In this document: one piece after another, positions 45,126 through 54,161 of the stretch | Numbering within the stretch: position 1 is the stretch's first letter | How the letters are laid out: every line of letters starts with the position of its first letter | Origin: Sphingopyxis sp. | Lineage (GTDB): Bacteria; Pseudomonadota; Alphaproteobacteria; Sphingomonadales; Sphingomonadaceae | Reading direction: 5' to 3' | Assembly: GCF_016704835.1 (NCBI RefSeq) | Contig: NZ_JADIZJ010000021.1 | Span: 682,001 to 746,000, forward strand | DNA: 64,000 nt | Program-made: the position numbers and the translations under genes | Notes under the pieces: generated by a model | Databases searched by the model: none | The model's input: only the letters and a program-made list of their open reading frames with translations | What the model was told of the DNA's origin: nothing

Positions 45126-46724
45126 TCAGTCCGCCATCGCGCCGAGCCGCCGCTCCTTGGTCGCGGTGAAGCGGATGTCGGGATTGCGCTGAGTGATGTA
45201 ACCGACTTCCCAGCCGTCCTTGGCCATGAACACCGGCGCGCCGTCGCGATCGGTGGCGCTGGCGCCGCGGTGTTCGGACTGGAACGCCTTGAGCTTCGCA
45301 GGGTCGTCCGACGCGATCCAGCGCGCGGTTTCCCACGGCGACTGCTCGAGCTTCGCCTCGACCTTATATTCGGCGTCGAGGCGACTGATCAGCACTTCGA
45401 GCTGCAACTGGCCGACGACGCCGACGATCATGTTCGCGCCAATTTCAGGGTAAAAGACCTGGATGATCCCCTCTTCCGCCATGTCGTCGAGCGCCTTGCG
45501 CAATTTCTTGGTCTGAGTCGGATCGATAAGCGCGACGCGGCGCAGCAGTTCGGGGGCAAAGTTCGGCAGCCCGGTGATCGTAATGTCGGTGCGTTCGGAC
45601 AAGGTATCGCCGACGCGCAGCGTGCCGTGGTTCGGGATGCCGATGATGTCACCGGGAAAAGCTTCTTCGGCCATTTCGCGGTCCTGGGCCAGGAACAGCA
45701 TCGGGCGGCTGATCGCGATCGCCTTGCCCGTCCCGCCCTGCATCAAGCGCATCCCGCGCTCGAATTTGCCCGAACACAGCCGCATGAACGCGATGCGGTC
45801 GCGGTGCGCGGGGTTCATATTCGCCTGCACCTTGAACACAAAACCGGTGACGGCATCGTCGTCCGGCTGCACCGGCGCGGGTTCGGCGGGTTGCGGCTGC
45901 GGCCCGGGTGCATGCTGCGCCAGCGCGGCAAGCAGGTCGACGATGCCGAACTCCTTCAGCGCCGATCCGAAATAGACCGGCGTCAGGTCGCCACCCCGAT
46001 ACGCCGCCGCGTCGAAATCCGCATAGCAAGCCGACGCCAGCTCGGTCTCTTCCTTCAGATGCGCGAGTGCATCGGCGCTGATCTCGGCCGCGAGCACCGG
46101 ATCATCGAGCCCCGCCACCTTGGCGCGGTGGCCCTCATACATCCGCGACGCATCGCCGCTGGGTTTCATGATCGCAGGGTCGACGAGATCGTAGATCCCT
46201 TCAAACTGCCCGCCCATGCCCGCCGGCCAGTTCATCGGGCAGACGTCGAGCGCGAGTCGGTCGGCGACCTCGTCGAGCAATTCGAACGGTGGCAGCCCTT
46301 CGCGGTCGACCTTGTTGATAAAGGTGATGATCGGCACCGAACGCAGACGGCACACTTCGAACAGCTTGAGCGTCTGCGGTTCGATGCCCTTCGCGGCGTC
46401 GATCACCATCACCGCGCTGTCGACCGCGGTCAGGGTGCGATAGGTATCCTCGCTGAAATCTTCGTGCCCCGGGGTGTCGAGCAGGTTGAACACCAGCCCC
46501 GCATGCTCGAATGTCATCACTGACGAGGTGACCGAAATCCCGCGCTGCTGTTCGATCTTCATCCAGTCGGACCGCGCCCGCCGCGCCTGCCCGCGCGCCT
46601 TGACCTCACCCGCGATATGGATCGCGCCGCCGGCGACGAGCAATTTCTCGGTCAGCGTCGTTTTACCCGCGTCGGGGTGCGAGATGATCGCAAAGGTGCG
46701 GCGGTCGGGATGCTTCTGGGACAT
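45126..46724 (-). CDS. prfC: Peptide chain release factor 3
   Basis: 532 residues from the ATG at 46724; the frame is open further upstream but RF3 homology begins at RRTFAIISHPDAGKTTLTEKLL. G motifs: SHPDAGKTT (G1), DTPGHEDFS (G3), NKVDRE (G4). Domain II and III follow (TGFVFKVQANMNPAHRDR, VVGQLQLEVL). GTPase that recycles RF1/RF2 after peptide release. Confidence 0.95.
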   Translation of the reverse strand: MSQKHPDRRTFAIISHPDAGKTTLTEKLLVAGGAIHIAGEVKARGQARRARSDWMKIEQQRGISVTSSVMTFEHAGLVFNLLDTPGHEDFSEDTYRTLTAVDSAVMVIDAAKGIEPQTLKLFEVCRLRSVPIITFINKVDREGLPPFELLDEVADRLALDVCPMNWPAGMGGQFEGIYDLVDPAIMKPSGDASRMYEGHRAKVAGLDDPVLAAEISADALAHLKEETELASACYADFDAAAYRGGDLTPVYFGSALKEFGIVDLLAALAQHAPGPQPQPAEPAPVQPDDDAVTGFVFKVQANMNPAHRDRIAFMRLCSGKFERGMRLMQGGTGKAIAISRPMLFLAQDREMAEEAFPGDIIGIPNHGTLRVGDTLSERTDITITGLPNFAPELLRRVALIDPTQTKKLRKALDDMAEEGIIQVFYPEIGANMIVGVVGQLQLEVLISRLDAEYKVEAKLEQSPWETARWIASDDPAKLKAFQSEHRGASATDRDGAPVFMAKDGWEVGYITQRNPDIRFTATKERRLGAMAD

Positions 46725-46800
46725 GGCGCGGGCGGTTAGCAGGTGGCGCCAGATGTGGAAAGGGCTGGCATGCCCGCCGCCGTGGTCGCATGACAGACCC

Positions 46801-47439
46801 ATGCGAACCCTTCTCCTCATCGCGGCCCTGATCGCCACCCCCGCCGCGGCGCAGCAGTCGCCCTTCGTTGGCGAATATAGCCTGGCCGAAGGCCCTGACG
46901 TGGGCGGTGGGCTGCTGATCCGGGGCGACGGACGCTTCAAATATATGCTCGCCGCAGGGGCGCTCGACGAACGCGCCGAAGGCCGCTGGGACGCGCGCGG
47001 CGACACCGTCTGCCTCACCACCGATCCCAAGCCCGTTCCGCCCGCACTGGAGAAAGGTGAGCTGCTCGAAGTCGAGGGCGAAGTTCCGACGCTTCTCGTC
47101 ACCTGGCCCAACGGGCGAGGCATTCCCGGCGTCGATTTCACCATCGGTTTCGACAACGGCGACCCGGTGGAAGATTACACCCAGGTTTACGGCTGGACGC
47201 TACCCGACGACGAAAAGCGTATTCCGCGCTGGGTCGAGCTGCGCGAACCCATATACGGCATCACAGCGCCGCGCTTCATTTTGACTGAGGCCGACGGCGG
47301 CAAGCTGCGCGCGACGATCGTGCCGAACGATATCGGCGTGGTCGATTTCGACGGCGCCTGCGCAGAGAAGACCGAGCGCGGCGTAACGCTCCACCGTGCC
47401 GAAGGCGATTTGCGATTTGTCAGGTTGGGCGGCGAATAA
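46801..47439 (+). CDS. Exported protein of unknown function
   Basis: 212 residues; signal peptide MRTLLLIAALIATPAAAQ. The mature part opens SPFVGEYSLAEGPDVGGGLLI and has GRWDARGDTVCLTTDPKP, a lipocalin-like or META-like beta pattern in which a measured substrate effect often appears (GRFKYMLAAGALDERAEG). Two cysteines (VCLT, GACAEK) could pair. Divergent from prfC. No assigned family. Confidence 0.75.
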   Translation: MRTLLLIAALIATPAAAQQSPFVGEYSLAEGPDVGGGLLIRGDGRFKYMLAAGALDERAEGRWDARGDTVCLTTDPKPVPPALEKGELLEVEGEVPTLLVTWPNGRGIPGVDFTIGFDNGDPVEDYTQVYGWTLPDDEKRIPRWVELREPIYGITAPRFILTEADGGKLRATIVPNDIGVVDFDGACAEKTERGVTLHRAEGDLRFVRLGGE

Positions 47440-47557
47440 CGGCGGCTTTGGGGTGGGAATCCTGACAGGCAGCTCTCGTCGTCACCGTGTGGAAAGCGAC
47501 CCTTAAGGGAAACCAACGTATCACAAAAGTCAAAGCGTCGGAATGTTGGGAAGAGCG

Positions 47558-48013
47558 ATGATGCGATACGTTCGGTTCGCTTCAACGATGGGGTGTGCCC
47601 TTGCATTGGCCAGCGTGCCAGCTCAGGCTTGCCGCGTTCGTTTATCTGCCGAGGAAAACTTGCGCGGAGCTTACGAAAAGGGAATTTTCTCATCGGTCGC
47701 TATTGTGACGATTGTCGAGGCAAAACATACGCAGCCAGGCATTTCCGACGCCCACCCATGGTCGGCGACAGCAAACGTGGACCAACTATTACTGGGATCA
47801 CTTGAACCAAAAACGCTGACATTTGAGCGAGGTTGGGGCAGTTCCGCGTGCGATGGTGGACACCCGCTTGCCCAACCCGGCGAGAAATGGGCTGTGTATT
47901 TCTGGAAGCACCCGGAACGCGGCCAACTGGTGTGGGCGAGCTACCCTTTGCAGGCAGCATCTGCGGCCGACCCGATGGTTGAACGCTCTTTGAAGCTCGA
48001 TATACGCAGGTAG
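47558..48013 (+). CDS. Exported protein of unknown function
   Basis: 151 residues from the ATG at 47558 (GGGAAGAG just ahead; the next codon is also ATG). Signal peptide FASTMGCALALASVPAQA, then a mature part starting CRVRLSAEENL. It contains SSACDGGHPLAQPGEKWAVYFWKHPERGQLVW, resembling a short CbiK/TIMP-like barrel seen in small exported hypotheticals; not certain. Its GC content looks lower than its neighbours', so acquisition by transfer is possible. Confidence 0.7.
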   Translation: MMRYVRFASTMGCALALASVPAQACRVRLSAEENLRGAYEKGIFSSVAIVTIVEAKHTQPGISDAHPWSATANVDQLLLGSLEPKTLTFERGWGSSACDGGHPLAQPGEKWAVYFWKHPERGQLVWASYPLQAASAADPMVERSLKLDIRR

Positions 48014-48092
48014 CCGCAGAGGCCGAAGTTGGCCGGTAGCGGTCGCCCGCGCCCCACCCTTGCCTCTTGCACTCGCTCGCCAAATGAGCCAC

Positions 48093-48114
48093 ACCTTTAC
48101 GTGAACGTAAAGGT
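48093..48114. promoter_or_regulatory. Perfect TTTACGT-N2-ACGTAA palindrome before enoyl-CoA hydratase
   Basis: ACCTTTACGT, GA, ACGTAAAGGT: perfect ten-base arms, ending 27 bases before the hydratase start. The core equals that at 37313-37334. Likely a shared transcription factor site; candidates are LiuR/MerR-type or other acyl-CoA regulators (inference). Confidence 0.78.
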
Positions 48115-48141
48115 AAAGCGCCTGCGAGAGGATTCTTCCCC

Positions 48142-48945
48142 ATGACCGACATCCCCACCTTCGACACGATCAAGCTGGACATCGCCGACAATGTCGCGAC
48201 GATCACGCTCAACCGCCCCGATCGACTCAATTCCATGCCGCCCACAATGGCCGACGACATCCGCGGCGCGCTCGATTACCTGCCGCTGCTCGGCGCGCGC
48301 GCGCTGCTGATTACTGGCGAAGGTCGCGGTTTTTGTTCGGGGGCCGATCTGAGCGGCGATCGCACTTCGTCGGCTGTTGGCGGCGGGGCGAACAGCCGCA
48401 AAGCGCTGCGCAACCATTATAACCCGATGCTGCTCGCGCTTGCCAATCTCGACATTCCCATTGTTACTGCGGTCAATGGACCCGCGGCGGGCGTCGGGTG
48501 CAGCTTTGCGCTGTCGGGCGACTTCACCATCGCAGGCAAGAGCGCCTATTTCCTCCAGGCCTTCGTCAACATTGGGCTCGTCCCCGACGGCGGTTCGTCG
48601 TGGCTGCTCCCGCGCCTGATCGGCCTGCCCCGCGCGACGCAGATGATGATGCTGGGTGAGAAGATTTCGGGCGAACAGGCCGCCGGTTGGGGCATGGTCT
48701 ATAAATGCGTCGAGGATACCGAATTGATGACCGAAGCGCGCGCGCTGGCGGCGCGCCTCGCCAACGGGCCGACGGTTTCCCTTGGTACGATGCGTAAGGT
48801 GCTGCGCGACGGCCTGTCGCAAAGCTATGCCGAAACGCTCGACGCCGAGGCGAAAGGTCAGTTTATTGCGGGGAACAGCGCCGATGCGGTCGAGGGCATC
48901 ATGGCTTTTGTTCAGAAGCGGAAGACCGAATTTAAGGGGAAGTAG
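48142..48945 (+). CDS. Enoyl-CoA hydratase/isomerase family protein (PaaG-like)
   Basis: 267 residues. Crotonase fold: TITLNRPDRLNSM, oxyanion segments GRGFCSGADLSG and GPAAGVGCSFALSGD, and the catalytic region NIGLVPDGGSSWLLPRLIG. The aspartate of PDGG matches the 1,2-epoxyphenylacetyl-CoA isomerase/PaaG branch, but general enoyl-CoA hydration is possible. Probably controlled by the palindrome upstream; followed by a large hairpin repeat. Confidence 0.88.
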   Translation: MTDIPTFDTIKLDIADNVATITLNRPDRLNSMPPTMADDIRGALDYLPLLGARALLITGEGRGFCSGADLSGDRTSSAVGGGANSRKALRNHYNPMLLALANLDIPIVTAVNGPAAGVGCSFALSGDFTIAGKSAYFLQAFVNIGLVPDGGSSWLLPRLIGLPRATQMMMLGEKISGEQAAGWGMVYKCVEDTELMTEARALAARLANGPTVSLGTMRKVLRDGLSQSYAETLDAEAKGQFIAGNSADAVEGIMAFVQKRKTEFKGK

Positions 48946-48956
48946 CTCGACCTAAA

Positions 48957-49022
48957 CCGTTCGTGTCGAGCGCAGTCGAGACACCTATCGAGGGGTGTCT
49001 CGACTTCGCTCGACACGAACGG
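48957..49022. repeat. Large perfect-type hairpin between converging genes
   Basis: CCGTTCGTGTCGAGCGCAGT... (48957-48985) and its inverse ending ...CGCTCGACACGAACGG (48994-49022), about 29-base arms with few mismatches and an 8-base loop. Typical sphingomonad intergenic repeat; position suggests a bidirectional terminator. Confidence 0.85.
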
Positions 49023-49053
49023 AAACTGAACTGTGGCTCACGGCTGTCGAAAG

Positions 49054-49656
49054 CTACTCCGCCGCTTCCTCAACCATCACCTTCTTGTAAATGCTGGTTT
49101 TCGGATAGGAACAGATCCGCATCACCATCGGCTCGAAAAACTCTAGCGGCTCGCTGTCGTAATCGGGATCAAACGCCGGCGCGTCATAGGCTTCGCAGAA
49201 ATGGGCGCACGCTGCATAGTGCGGGCTGCCCTTGAACTCGTCGCGCATGTCGCGGTCGAGGCCGATGTAGTGGAAGAAATAATGGCCCTGGAAAATGCCG
49301 TGATGCTGGACGATCCACAGATTTTCCTCTGACAGGAACGGCTTCAGGATCGCCGCCGCGACGTCGGGGTGGTTAAACGCGCCGAGCGTGTCGCCGATGT
49401 CGTGGAGCAGCGCCATCACGACATATTCCTCGTCGCGGCCATCACGGTGCGCGCGCGTCGCGGTTTGCAGGCAATGCTCCAGCCGGTCGACCGGAAAGCC
49501 GCCATAATCGCCGCCGAGCAGCTTGAGATGATCGAGGATGCGCTTGCCATTCTGCGGCGCGAATTCCTTCTGTTCGCGCGCGATAATGTCCCAGTCTTCC
49601 TGCGTTCCGTCGATCATCGACCGGAAGGTCGCATGGTCGTGCGTCATCTCGTTCAT
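49054..49656 (-). CDS. HD-domain phosphohydrolase-like protein
   Basis: 200 residues, with an AGGAGAGG site before the ATG. Metal-ligand pattern of a mixed-valent or HD hydrolase: RLEHCLQTATRAHRDG, MALLHDIGD and VQHHGIFQGHYF. This branch resembles PhnZ/TmpB-like enzymes that oxidise phosphonates or related compounds, though no phosphonate genes are near. The substrate is unknown. Confidence 0.8.
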   Translation of the reverse strand: MNEMTHDHATFRSMIDGTQEDWDIIAREQKEFAPQNGKRILDHLKLLGGDYGGFPVDRLEHCLQTATRAHRDGRDEEYVVMALLHDIGDTLGAFNHPDVAAAILKPFLSEENLWIVQHHGIFQGHYFFHYIGLDRDMRDEFKGSPHYAACAHFCEAYDAPAFDPDYDSEPLEFFEPMVMRICSYPKTSIYKKVMVEEAAE

Positions 49657-49689
49657 GGCAGCCTCTCCTATTTTGAGGGTGAGCCTATC

Positions 49690-50406
49690 CTACTCGTTGT
49701 TGTTTGCAACATTATAGGATTTGACCTCGGCTTGCGTCAGGCAGCGCCGCGTCGATTTGTCGTCAGCGTTCGCCAGCGCCTTTTGCTGATACATCACCTC
49801 AGTCAGCAATTTGCGCGATACGCCCATGCGGATCAGGAAATCATTGTCCTCGCTGGCGAGCAGCGCCGCATCCTGCTCGATATCGCCGATCAGCTCGCGC
49901 GTTGCATCGGTACCCATCGCGACGCTCATGTCGATCGTGCTGCGGTCGCCGGTGCGCGTGAACATATGGACGATGAACAGCCCGCCGGGATCGATCACCC
50001 GCGGCTGCCCGCCCATGAAGATGAAATTGCACGCGCTGAAACACGCCCACCCCGCCGGGATGCGCGTCGTCAGGCCAAAGTTCGAGCGGATGATCCGCCC
50101 CGCGGCGTTGCCGGCGCGCGCATCGCCGCCGGGCGAGCGTAACCAAACCTCGCCCACATCAGGATTCGTCGCCAGCGCGGCCTTCAATCGGTCGGGCAGT
50201 CCCGCATCGATCCGCCCCTCGGCGAGCAGCACCTTCGCGCCCCCCTTGACCACGGGGGTAAGCTTCATCGTCGGGTTGGCCGACCAGTCGGGGGTCAGCG
50301 GGCAAGACGGGTTCGCCGGGTCCATCTTGACCTTCGCAGCGCCGGTCAGGCTGGTGAGCAAGCCCGCGGCCAGCGCGATCCGGACGACCTTAGGCGGCAA
50401 GGACAT
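49690..50406 (-). CDS. Exported ClpP/crotonase-fold protein (COG3904-like)
   Basis: 238 residues from the ATG at 50406, which lies inside the end of the previous gene. Signal peptide KVVRIALAAGLLTSLTGAA, then a ClpP-like core: VWLRSPGGDARAGNAAGRIIR, AGWACFSACNFIFMGGQPRVI (serine next to an Ala, the usual nucleophile spot) and IVHMF. COG3904-type periplasmic proteins share this; protease activity is not shown. Overlap with the upstream gene suggests joint translation. Confidence 0.75.
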   Translation of the reverse strand: MSLPPKVVRIALAAGLLTSLTGAAKVKMDPANPSCPLTPDWSANPTMKLTPVVKGGAKVLLAEGRIDAGLPDRLKAALATNPDVGEVWLRSPGGDARAGNAAGRIIRSNFGLTTRIPAGWACFSACNFIFMGGQPRVIDPGGLFIVHMFTRTGDRSTIDMSVAMGTDATRELIGDIEQDAALLASEDNDFLIRMGVSRKLLTEVMYQQKALANADDKSTRRCLTQAEVKSYNVANNNE

Positions 50407-50950
50407 AGCGTGATGCACCTGGTTCCTTGCACATGCGCTTGCTGACCCGCGTTTCCTCACCCTCGACGATGACGATGTCGGTGACGTTCATGCAGCGGGT
50501 TCCGTCCGCCAGATCGTTGCGCGCCGCGACGGTCGACGATCCGCTGACCTCGGGCCGCGTCGCGCTGGTCCAGTTCGCGGTGGCACCAACCGCTTCGCCG
50601 CGCGTCACCTCTTCGGTGGCGGCAGCTGCTTGCACCTGCTCGGCGGGATCGAGGCGGCAGGCTATGGCGTCGGTCAACGTCCCGCTGACCTCGCCGATCG
50701 GCACATAGCTGTACACGCCCGCCTTGCTCGCCGCATCGCCGACGGCATCGTTCAGCACATTGCCCAGGATGTTGCGGCCGATGCTGCTGCCCTTCTTGCC
50801 CTTCGGACAGCCGCCATTGTCGTTGCTGCTCGGCTTTGGCGCGGGCGTCGTCACCTTGCGCAGAAGCCCGCCAAATTGCGCCTGCGCGGGGGTCACCGCC
50901 AGCATGCATGCCGCCAGCACCGCCGGAACACCCAGGAATTTCCGCATCAT
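50390..50950 (-). CDS. Exported protein of unknown function
   Basis: 186 residues. Signal peptide ending TPAQAQ, a small basic/Gly segment (GCPKGKKGSSIGRNILGNVLNDAVGD), then a soluble part with paired cysteines (IACRLDP, TRCMNVTD, RMCKEPGA). The C-terminal pattern C..VTDIVIVEGEETRVSKRMC is seen in RT0821/Lpp0805-like surface proteins, which is a weak match. Next gene starts inside its last codons. Confidence 0.7.
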   Translation of the reverse strand: MMRKFLGVPAVLAACMLAVTPAQAQFGGLLRKVTTPAPKPSSNDNGGCPKGKKGSSIGRNILGNVLNDAVGDAASKAGVYSYVPIGEVSGTLTDAIACRLDPAEQVQAAAATEEVTRGEAVGATANWTSATRPEVSGSSTVAARNDLADGTRCMNVTDIVIVEGEETRVSKRMCKEPGASRYVLAA

Positions 50951-51099
50951 CCGCTCTACCCCAAATCATTGCTGCAACCGGCAGCATCGCGGTGCTTATA
51001 GCCTGCGTTCATGCCACCCGCTGTGATTTTCATCAACTCTTGGCGAAATCTCATCCAGACAGGTTGAATTAAGCCTGAATATGTCACAGTAACCCCGCC

Positions 51100-51546
51100 A
51101 TGCTCTCGCAAAAGACCCGCTACACGATCCGCGCGTTCCAGCATCTTGCCGACCATTGGGGCAAGGGGCAGGTCCAGCTGGCGGATATTGCTGAGGCGCA
51201 GAATATTCCGCCCAAATTCCTGACCGTGATCCTGTCCGAAATGGCGCGCGAAGGTCTGCTCATTTCGCAGCGCGGGCGCGATGGTGGTTATCAACTGGCC
51301 ATTTCGCCGATCGACATCAGCTATGGCGACCTGGTCCGGCTGACCCGCGGGTCGCTCGCGCTCGTTCCATGCGCGGCGCGCAATGCGCACGAACATTGCA
51401 AGAATTGTCTGCCCGAATCCGAATGCCGGATGCGCAGTTTGATGCTGAAGGTCCGCGACGACACCGCATCGATCCTCGATCGCATCACGCTCGCCGACCC
51501 GATCGCGCTCGAGCCGCTGTTCGAAACCGAGGAAGCAGCGCAATAA
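51100..51546 (+). CDS. Rrf2-family transcriptional regulator
   Basis: 148 residues. N-terminal winged helix (MLSQKTRYTIRAFQHLA, IPPKFLTVILSEMAREGLL, GRDGGYQL) and a C-terminal cysteine cluster C91, C100, C103, C109 in VPCAARNAHEHCKNCLPESEC, compatible with an iron-sulfur or metal sensor. IscR and NsrR are relatives but have a different spacing. The target genes are unknown; the next gene follows by 30 bases. Confidence 0.88.
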   Translation: MLSQKTRYTIRAFQHLADHWGKGQVQLADIAEAQNIPPKFLTVILSEMAREGLLISQRGRDGGYQLAISPIDISYGDLVRLTRGSLALVPCAARNAHEHCKNCLPESECRMRSLMLKVRDDTASILDRITLADPIALEPLFETEEAAQ

Positions 51547-51576
51547 TTCTTCCTTCGTGGCCAGCAGGAGCAAGCA

Positions 51577-52176
51577 ATGAAGCGGATCATTGTCGGATCA
51601 GCACTTTTCCTGACTGCGATGATGCTGCCCAGCGGCGTCGCTGCCAAGGGCACTCCGCAAGCGGTTCCACTCTATGGCCGCACGCTGACCTTCACCCTGC
51701 CCCCCGACATGATCCGCGCGAACGACAAGGATAATGGCACCAATCGGCTGATTGAATATGTGCCGCGCGGCGAAACACTCGCGAACTGGACGCGGTTGGT
51801 GACGATCCAGGCGTATCGCGGACTCGGCACCTCTCCATTGCCGACGGCTCAGATTGCGCGCCAAGCCTTCTATCCAGCGGCGTGCAAGGTCGGGCTGATC
51901 TATCAGGACAATGGGGAAAGCTCGCTCGCGGGTGGGCTCAAACGCACCCTGGTTCTCAACGGCTGCGCGTCGTTGCCGCCCGGCGCCTATCCCAAGGCTC
52001 TGGCGGGCGCGGGTGAACAGGACTTCATCCTGATCTTCCGCGACAGCGACACGATTTACACCCTCAACTATGCGGTGCGCGGCAAGCCCTTTGCGAACAA
52101 GCCACCGCCGATCGCGCTGGCGAACGCGGAAGCGCTGCTCAAGGATATATTCGGTGACATCCGGCTGGCGCCGTGA
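51577..52176 (+). CDS. Exported protein of unknown function
   Basis: 199 residues. Signal peptide FLTAMMLPSGVAAK; mature part LYGRTLTFTLPPDMIRAND, NRLIEYVPRGETLANWTRLVTIQ and ACKVGLIYQDNGESSLAG with two cysteines. Ends 5 bases before the convergent tRNA-Ala. 30 bases after the Rrf2 gene, so it may be under that promoter. No family recognised. Confidence 0.72.
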   Translation: MKRIIVGSALFLTAMMLPSGVAAKGTPQAVPLYGRTLTFTLPPDMIRANDKDNGTNRLIEYVPRGETLANWTRLVTIQAYRGLGTSPLPTAQIARQAFYPAACKVGLIYQDNGESSLAGGLKRTLVLNGCASLPPGAYPKALAGAGEQDFILIFRDSDTIYTLNYAVRGKPFANKPPPIALANAEALLKDIFGDIRLAP

Positions 52177-52181
52177 AGAAG

Positions 52182-52257
52182 TGGTGGAGCCTAGCGGGAT
52201 CGAACCGCTGACCTCCTGCATGCCATGCAGGCGCTCTCCCAGCTGAGCTAAGGCCCC
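52182..52257 (-). tRNA. tRNA-Ala(GGC)
   Basis: Minus strand, 76 bases with CCA: acceptor GGGGCCT with AGGCTCC, D-arm AGCTCAGCTGGGAGAGC, anticodon loop ATGGCAT (anticodon GGC), T-arm with GGTTCGATC. Standard layout. Confidence 0.95.
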
Positions 52258-52385
52258 ACATCTTCACCGGATCGCTCTCGCCATCGTGGCTGCTGCGACC
52301 GGGGTGCCGCCTTTAACAGTGCGGGCGGCTGATGCAAGGGGCCAAATGCATCGGACGATGCCTTTTTGGCCCCTCACGAAACAAA

Positions 52386-52709
52386 TCAGGTTTCGACGTC
52401 GTCGTCATCCGCCGTCGCGACGCCGAGATCGTCGTCGCCGCCCAGATCGACGTCATTGTCGGGCGAATCATTGTCCTCATCGACATCGACGTCCAGATCC
52501 AGATCCTCGTCGACGACGACCTCTTCCTTGGCGACCTTGCCGGGCTTTTCGACTTCGAACGGAGTCGACTGTTTCGATTTCAGCACCGATTCCGGAATCC
52601 AGTTGTAACCGCAATTGATGCAGTTGACCGGATCATCCTTGGTCAAATCATAGAATCGCGTGGCGCATTTCGGGCAGCTGCGTTTCGTGCCCCATTCAGC
52701 CTTTACCAT
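52386..52709 (-). CDS. TIGR02300 family protein (FYDLN-acid zinc-ribbon protein)
   Basis: 107 residues. N-terminal zinc ribbon with CPKCATRFYDLTKDD and CINCGYNW, then a long acidic tail (from about 68, mostly Asp/Glu/Val). Exactly the family plan of 'FYDLN acid' proteins found in alphaproteobacteria; possible nucleic-acid or transcription role, not demonstrated. Starts after ACGAGG. Divergent from aroA. Confidence 0.9.
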   Translation of the reverse strand: MVKAEWGTKRSCPKCATRFYDLTKDDPVNCINCGYNWIPESVLKSKQSTPFEVEKPGKVAKEEVVVDEDLDLDVDVDEDNDSPDNDVDLGGDDDLGVATADDDDVET

Positions 52710-52833
52710 ATATGCCTCGTAACCTTCTGGAAACAGAATAAAATGTCTGGAAAGCGACGGCCACCTGTGCGGCGCCCATCAAATCGGCGTGCGCCTTGCC
52801 AGATTGGAAGGCCGCTGTCAAAAGCCGCTCGCC

Positions 52834-54161
52834 ATGACCGATCAAAACGCCCGCCCGCGCAGCTTTTCCGCTTCCGTTCCGCTCAAGGGCCGGATCGCGA
52901 TTCCAGGCGACAAAAGCATCTCGCACCGCGCGCTGATGCTGTCGGCGCTCGCAGTTGGCGAAAGCCGCGTCACCGGGCTGCTCGAAGGCCATGACGTGCT
53001 CGCCACCGCCGCCGCGATGCGCGCGATGGGCGCCACCATCGAACGCCGCACCGACGGCGAGTGGCGCATCAACGGCGTTGGCGTCGGTGGGCTGCTCCAG
53101 CCACGCGAAGCGCTCGACATGGGCAACAGCGGCACCTCGACCCGCCTCCTGATGGGACTGATCGCCAGTCACCCGATCACCGCGACCTTCGTCGGTGACG
53201 CCAGCCTGTCGGGCCGCCCGATGGGCCGCGTCATCGATCCGCTGGCGCAGATGGGCGCCGACATCACCTCGTCGCCGGGGGGCCGCCTGCCGCTGATGGT
53301 CCGCGGCCTCGCCCCCGCCATCCCGATTTCCTACCGCCTGCCGGTCGCGTCGGCGCAGGTGAAGAGTGCGGTGCTACTCGCCGGGCTCAACACCGGCGGG
53401 GTAACCGAAGTTATCGAGCCGGTGCCGACACGCGATCATAGCGAGCGAATGTTGCGCGGTTTTGGCGCCGACCTGACCGTCGAGGCCGATGCCGACGGCA
53501 CCCGCCATATTTGCATCATGGGCGAGGCCGAGCTCAAACCGCAGACGATTGTCGTCCCCGGTGATCCGTCGTCGGCGGCGTTTTTCATCGTCGCGGCGCT
53601 CCTCGTCCCCGGTTCGGACGTCACCATCACCAATGTCGGACTCAACCCGACGCGCGCCGGGCTGATTGATGTGCTGCGCCAGATGGGCGGCGACATCGAA
53701 CTGATCGACCCGCGCGAAGTCGGCGGCGAGCCCGTTGCCGACCTCCGCGTGCGTCACAGCGCGCTGAGCGGCATTACGGTCGATCCCGCCGTCACACCCA
53801 GCATGATCGATGAATTCCCAATCCTGTTCGTCGCCGCGGCGCTGGCGCAGGGCCGCACGACGACGACCGGTCTCGACGAACTGCGCGTCAAGGAAAGCGA
53901 TCGGCTCGCGGTGATGTCGACTGGCCTGAGGGCCATCGGCGCGCGGGTGATCGAGACCGAGGACGGCCTGATCATCGAAGGCACGGGCGGCGATCCGCTG
54001 CCCGGCGGGGCCACCGTCGCGGGGCATCTCGACCACCGCATCTGCATGAGCTTTGCGATCGCCGGACTTGTCACCGGGTCATCGGTGACGATTGACGATA
54101 TGGGTCCGGTGGCGACAAGCTTCCCAATTTCGAGACCCTGTTGGGAGAATTGCAGTCATGA
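52834..54161 (+). CDS. aroA: 3-phosphoshikimate 1-carboxyvinyltransferase (EPSP synthase), frameshifted near the end
   Basis: Starts at the ATG at 52834. IAIPGDKSISHRAL, DMGNSGTSTRLLMGL, ELRVKESDRLAV and HLDHRICMSFAIAGL are all present. Near 54123-54125 a CCC should be CCCC: one added base restores ATSFPNFETLLGELQS and a stop at 54161, giving 442 residues, the usual length. Makes EPSP in the shikimate pathway. As aroA is needed in most bacteria and the missing base is in a C run, a sequencing error is likely. The restored stop overlaps the next start by ATGA. Confidence 0.9.
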
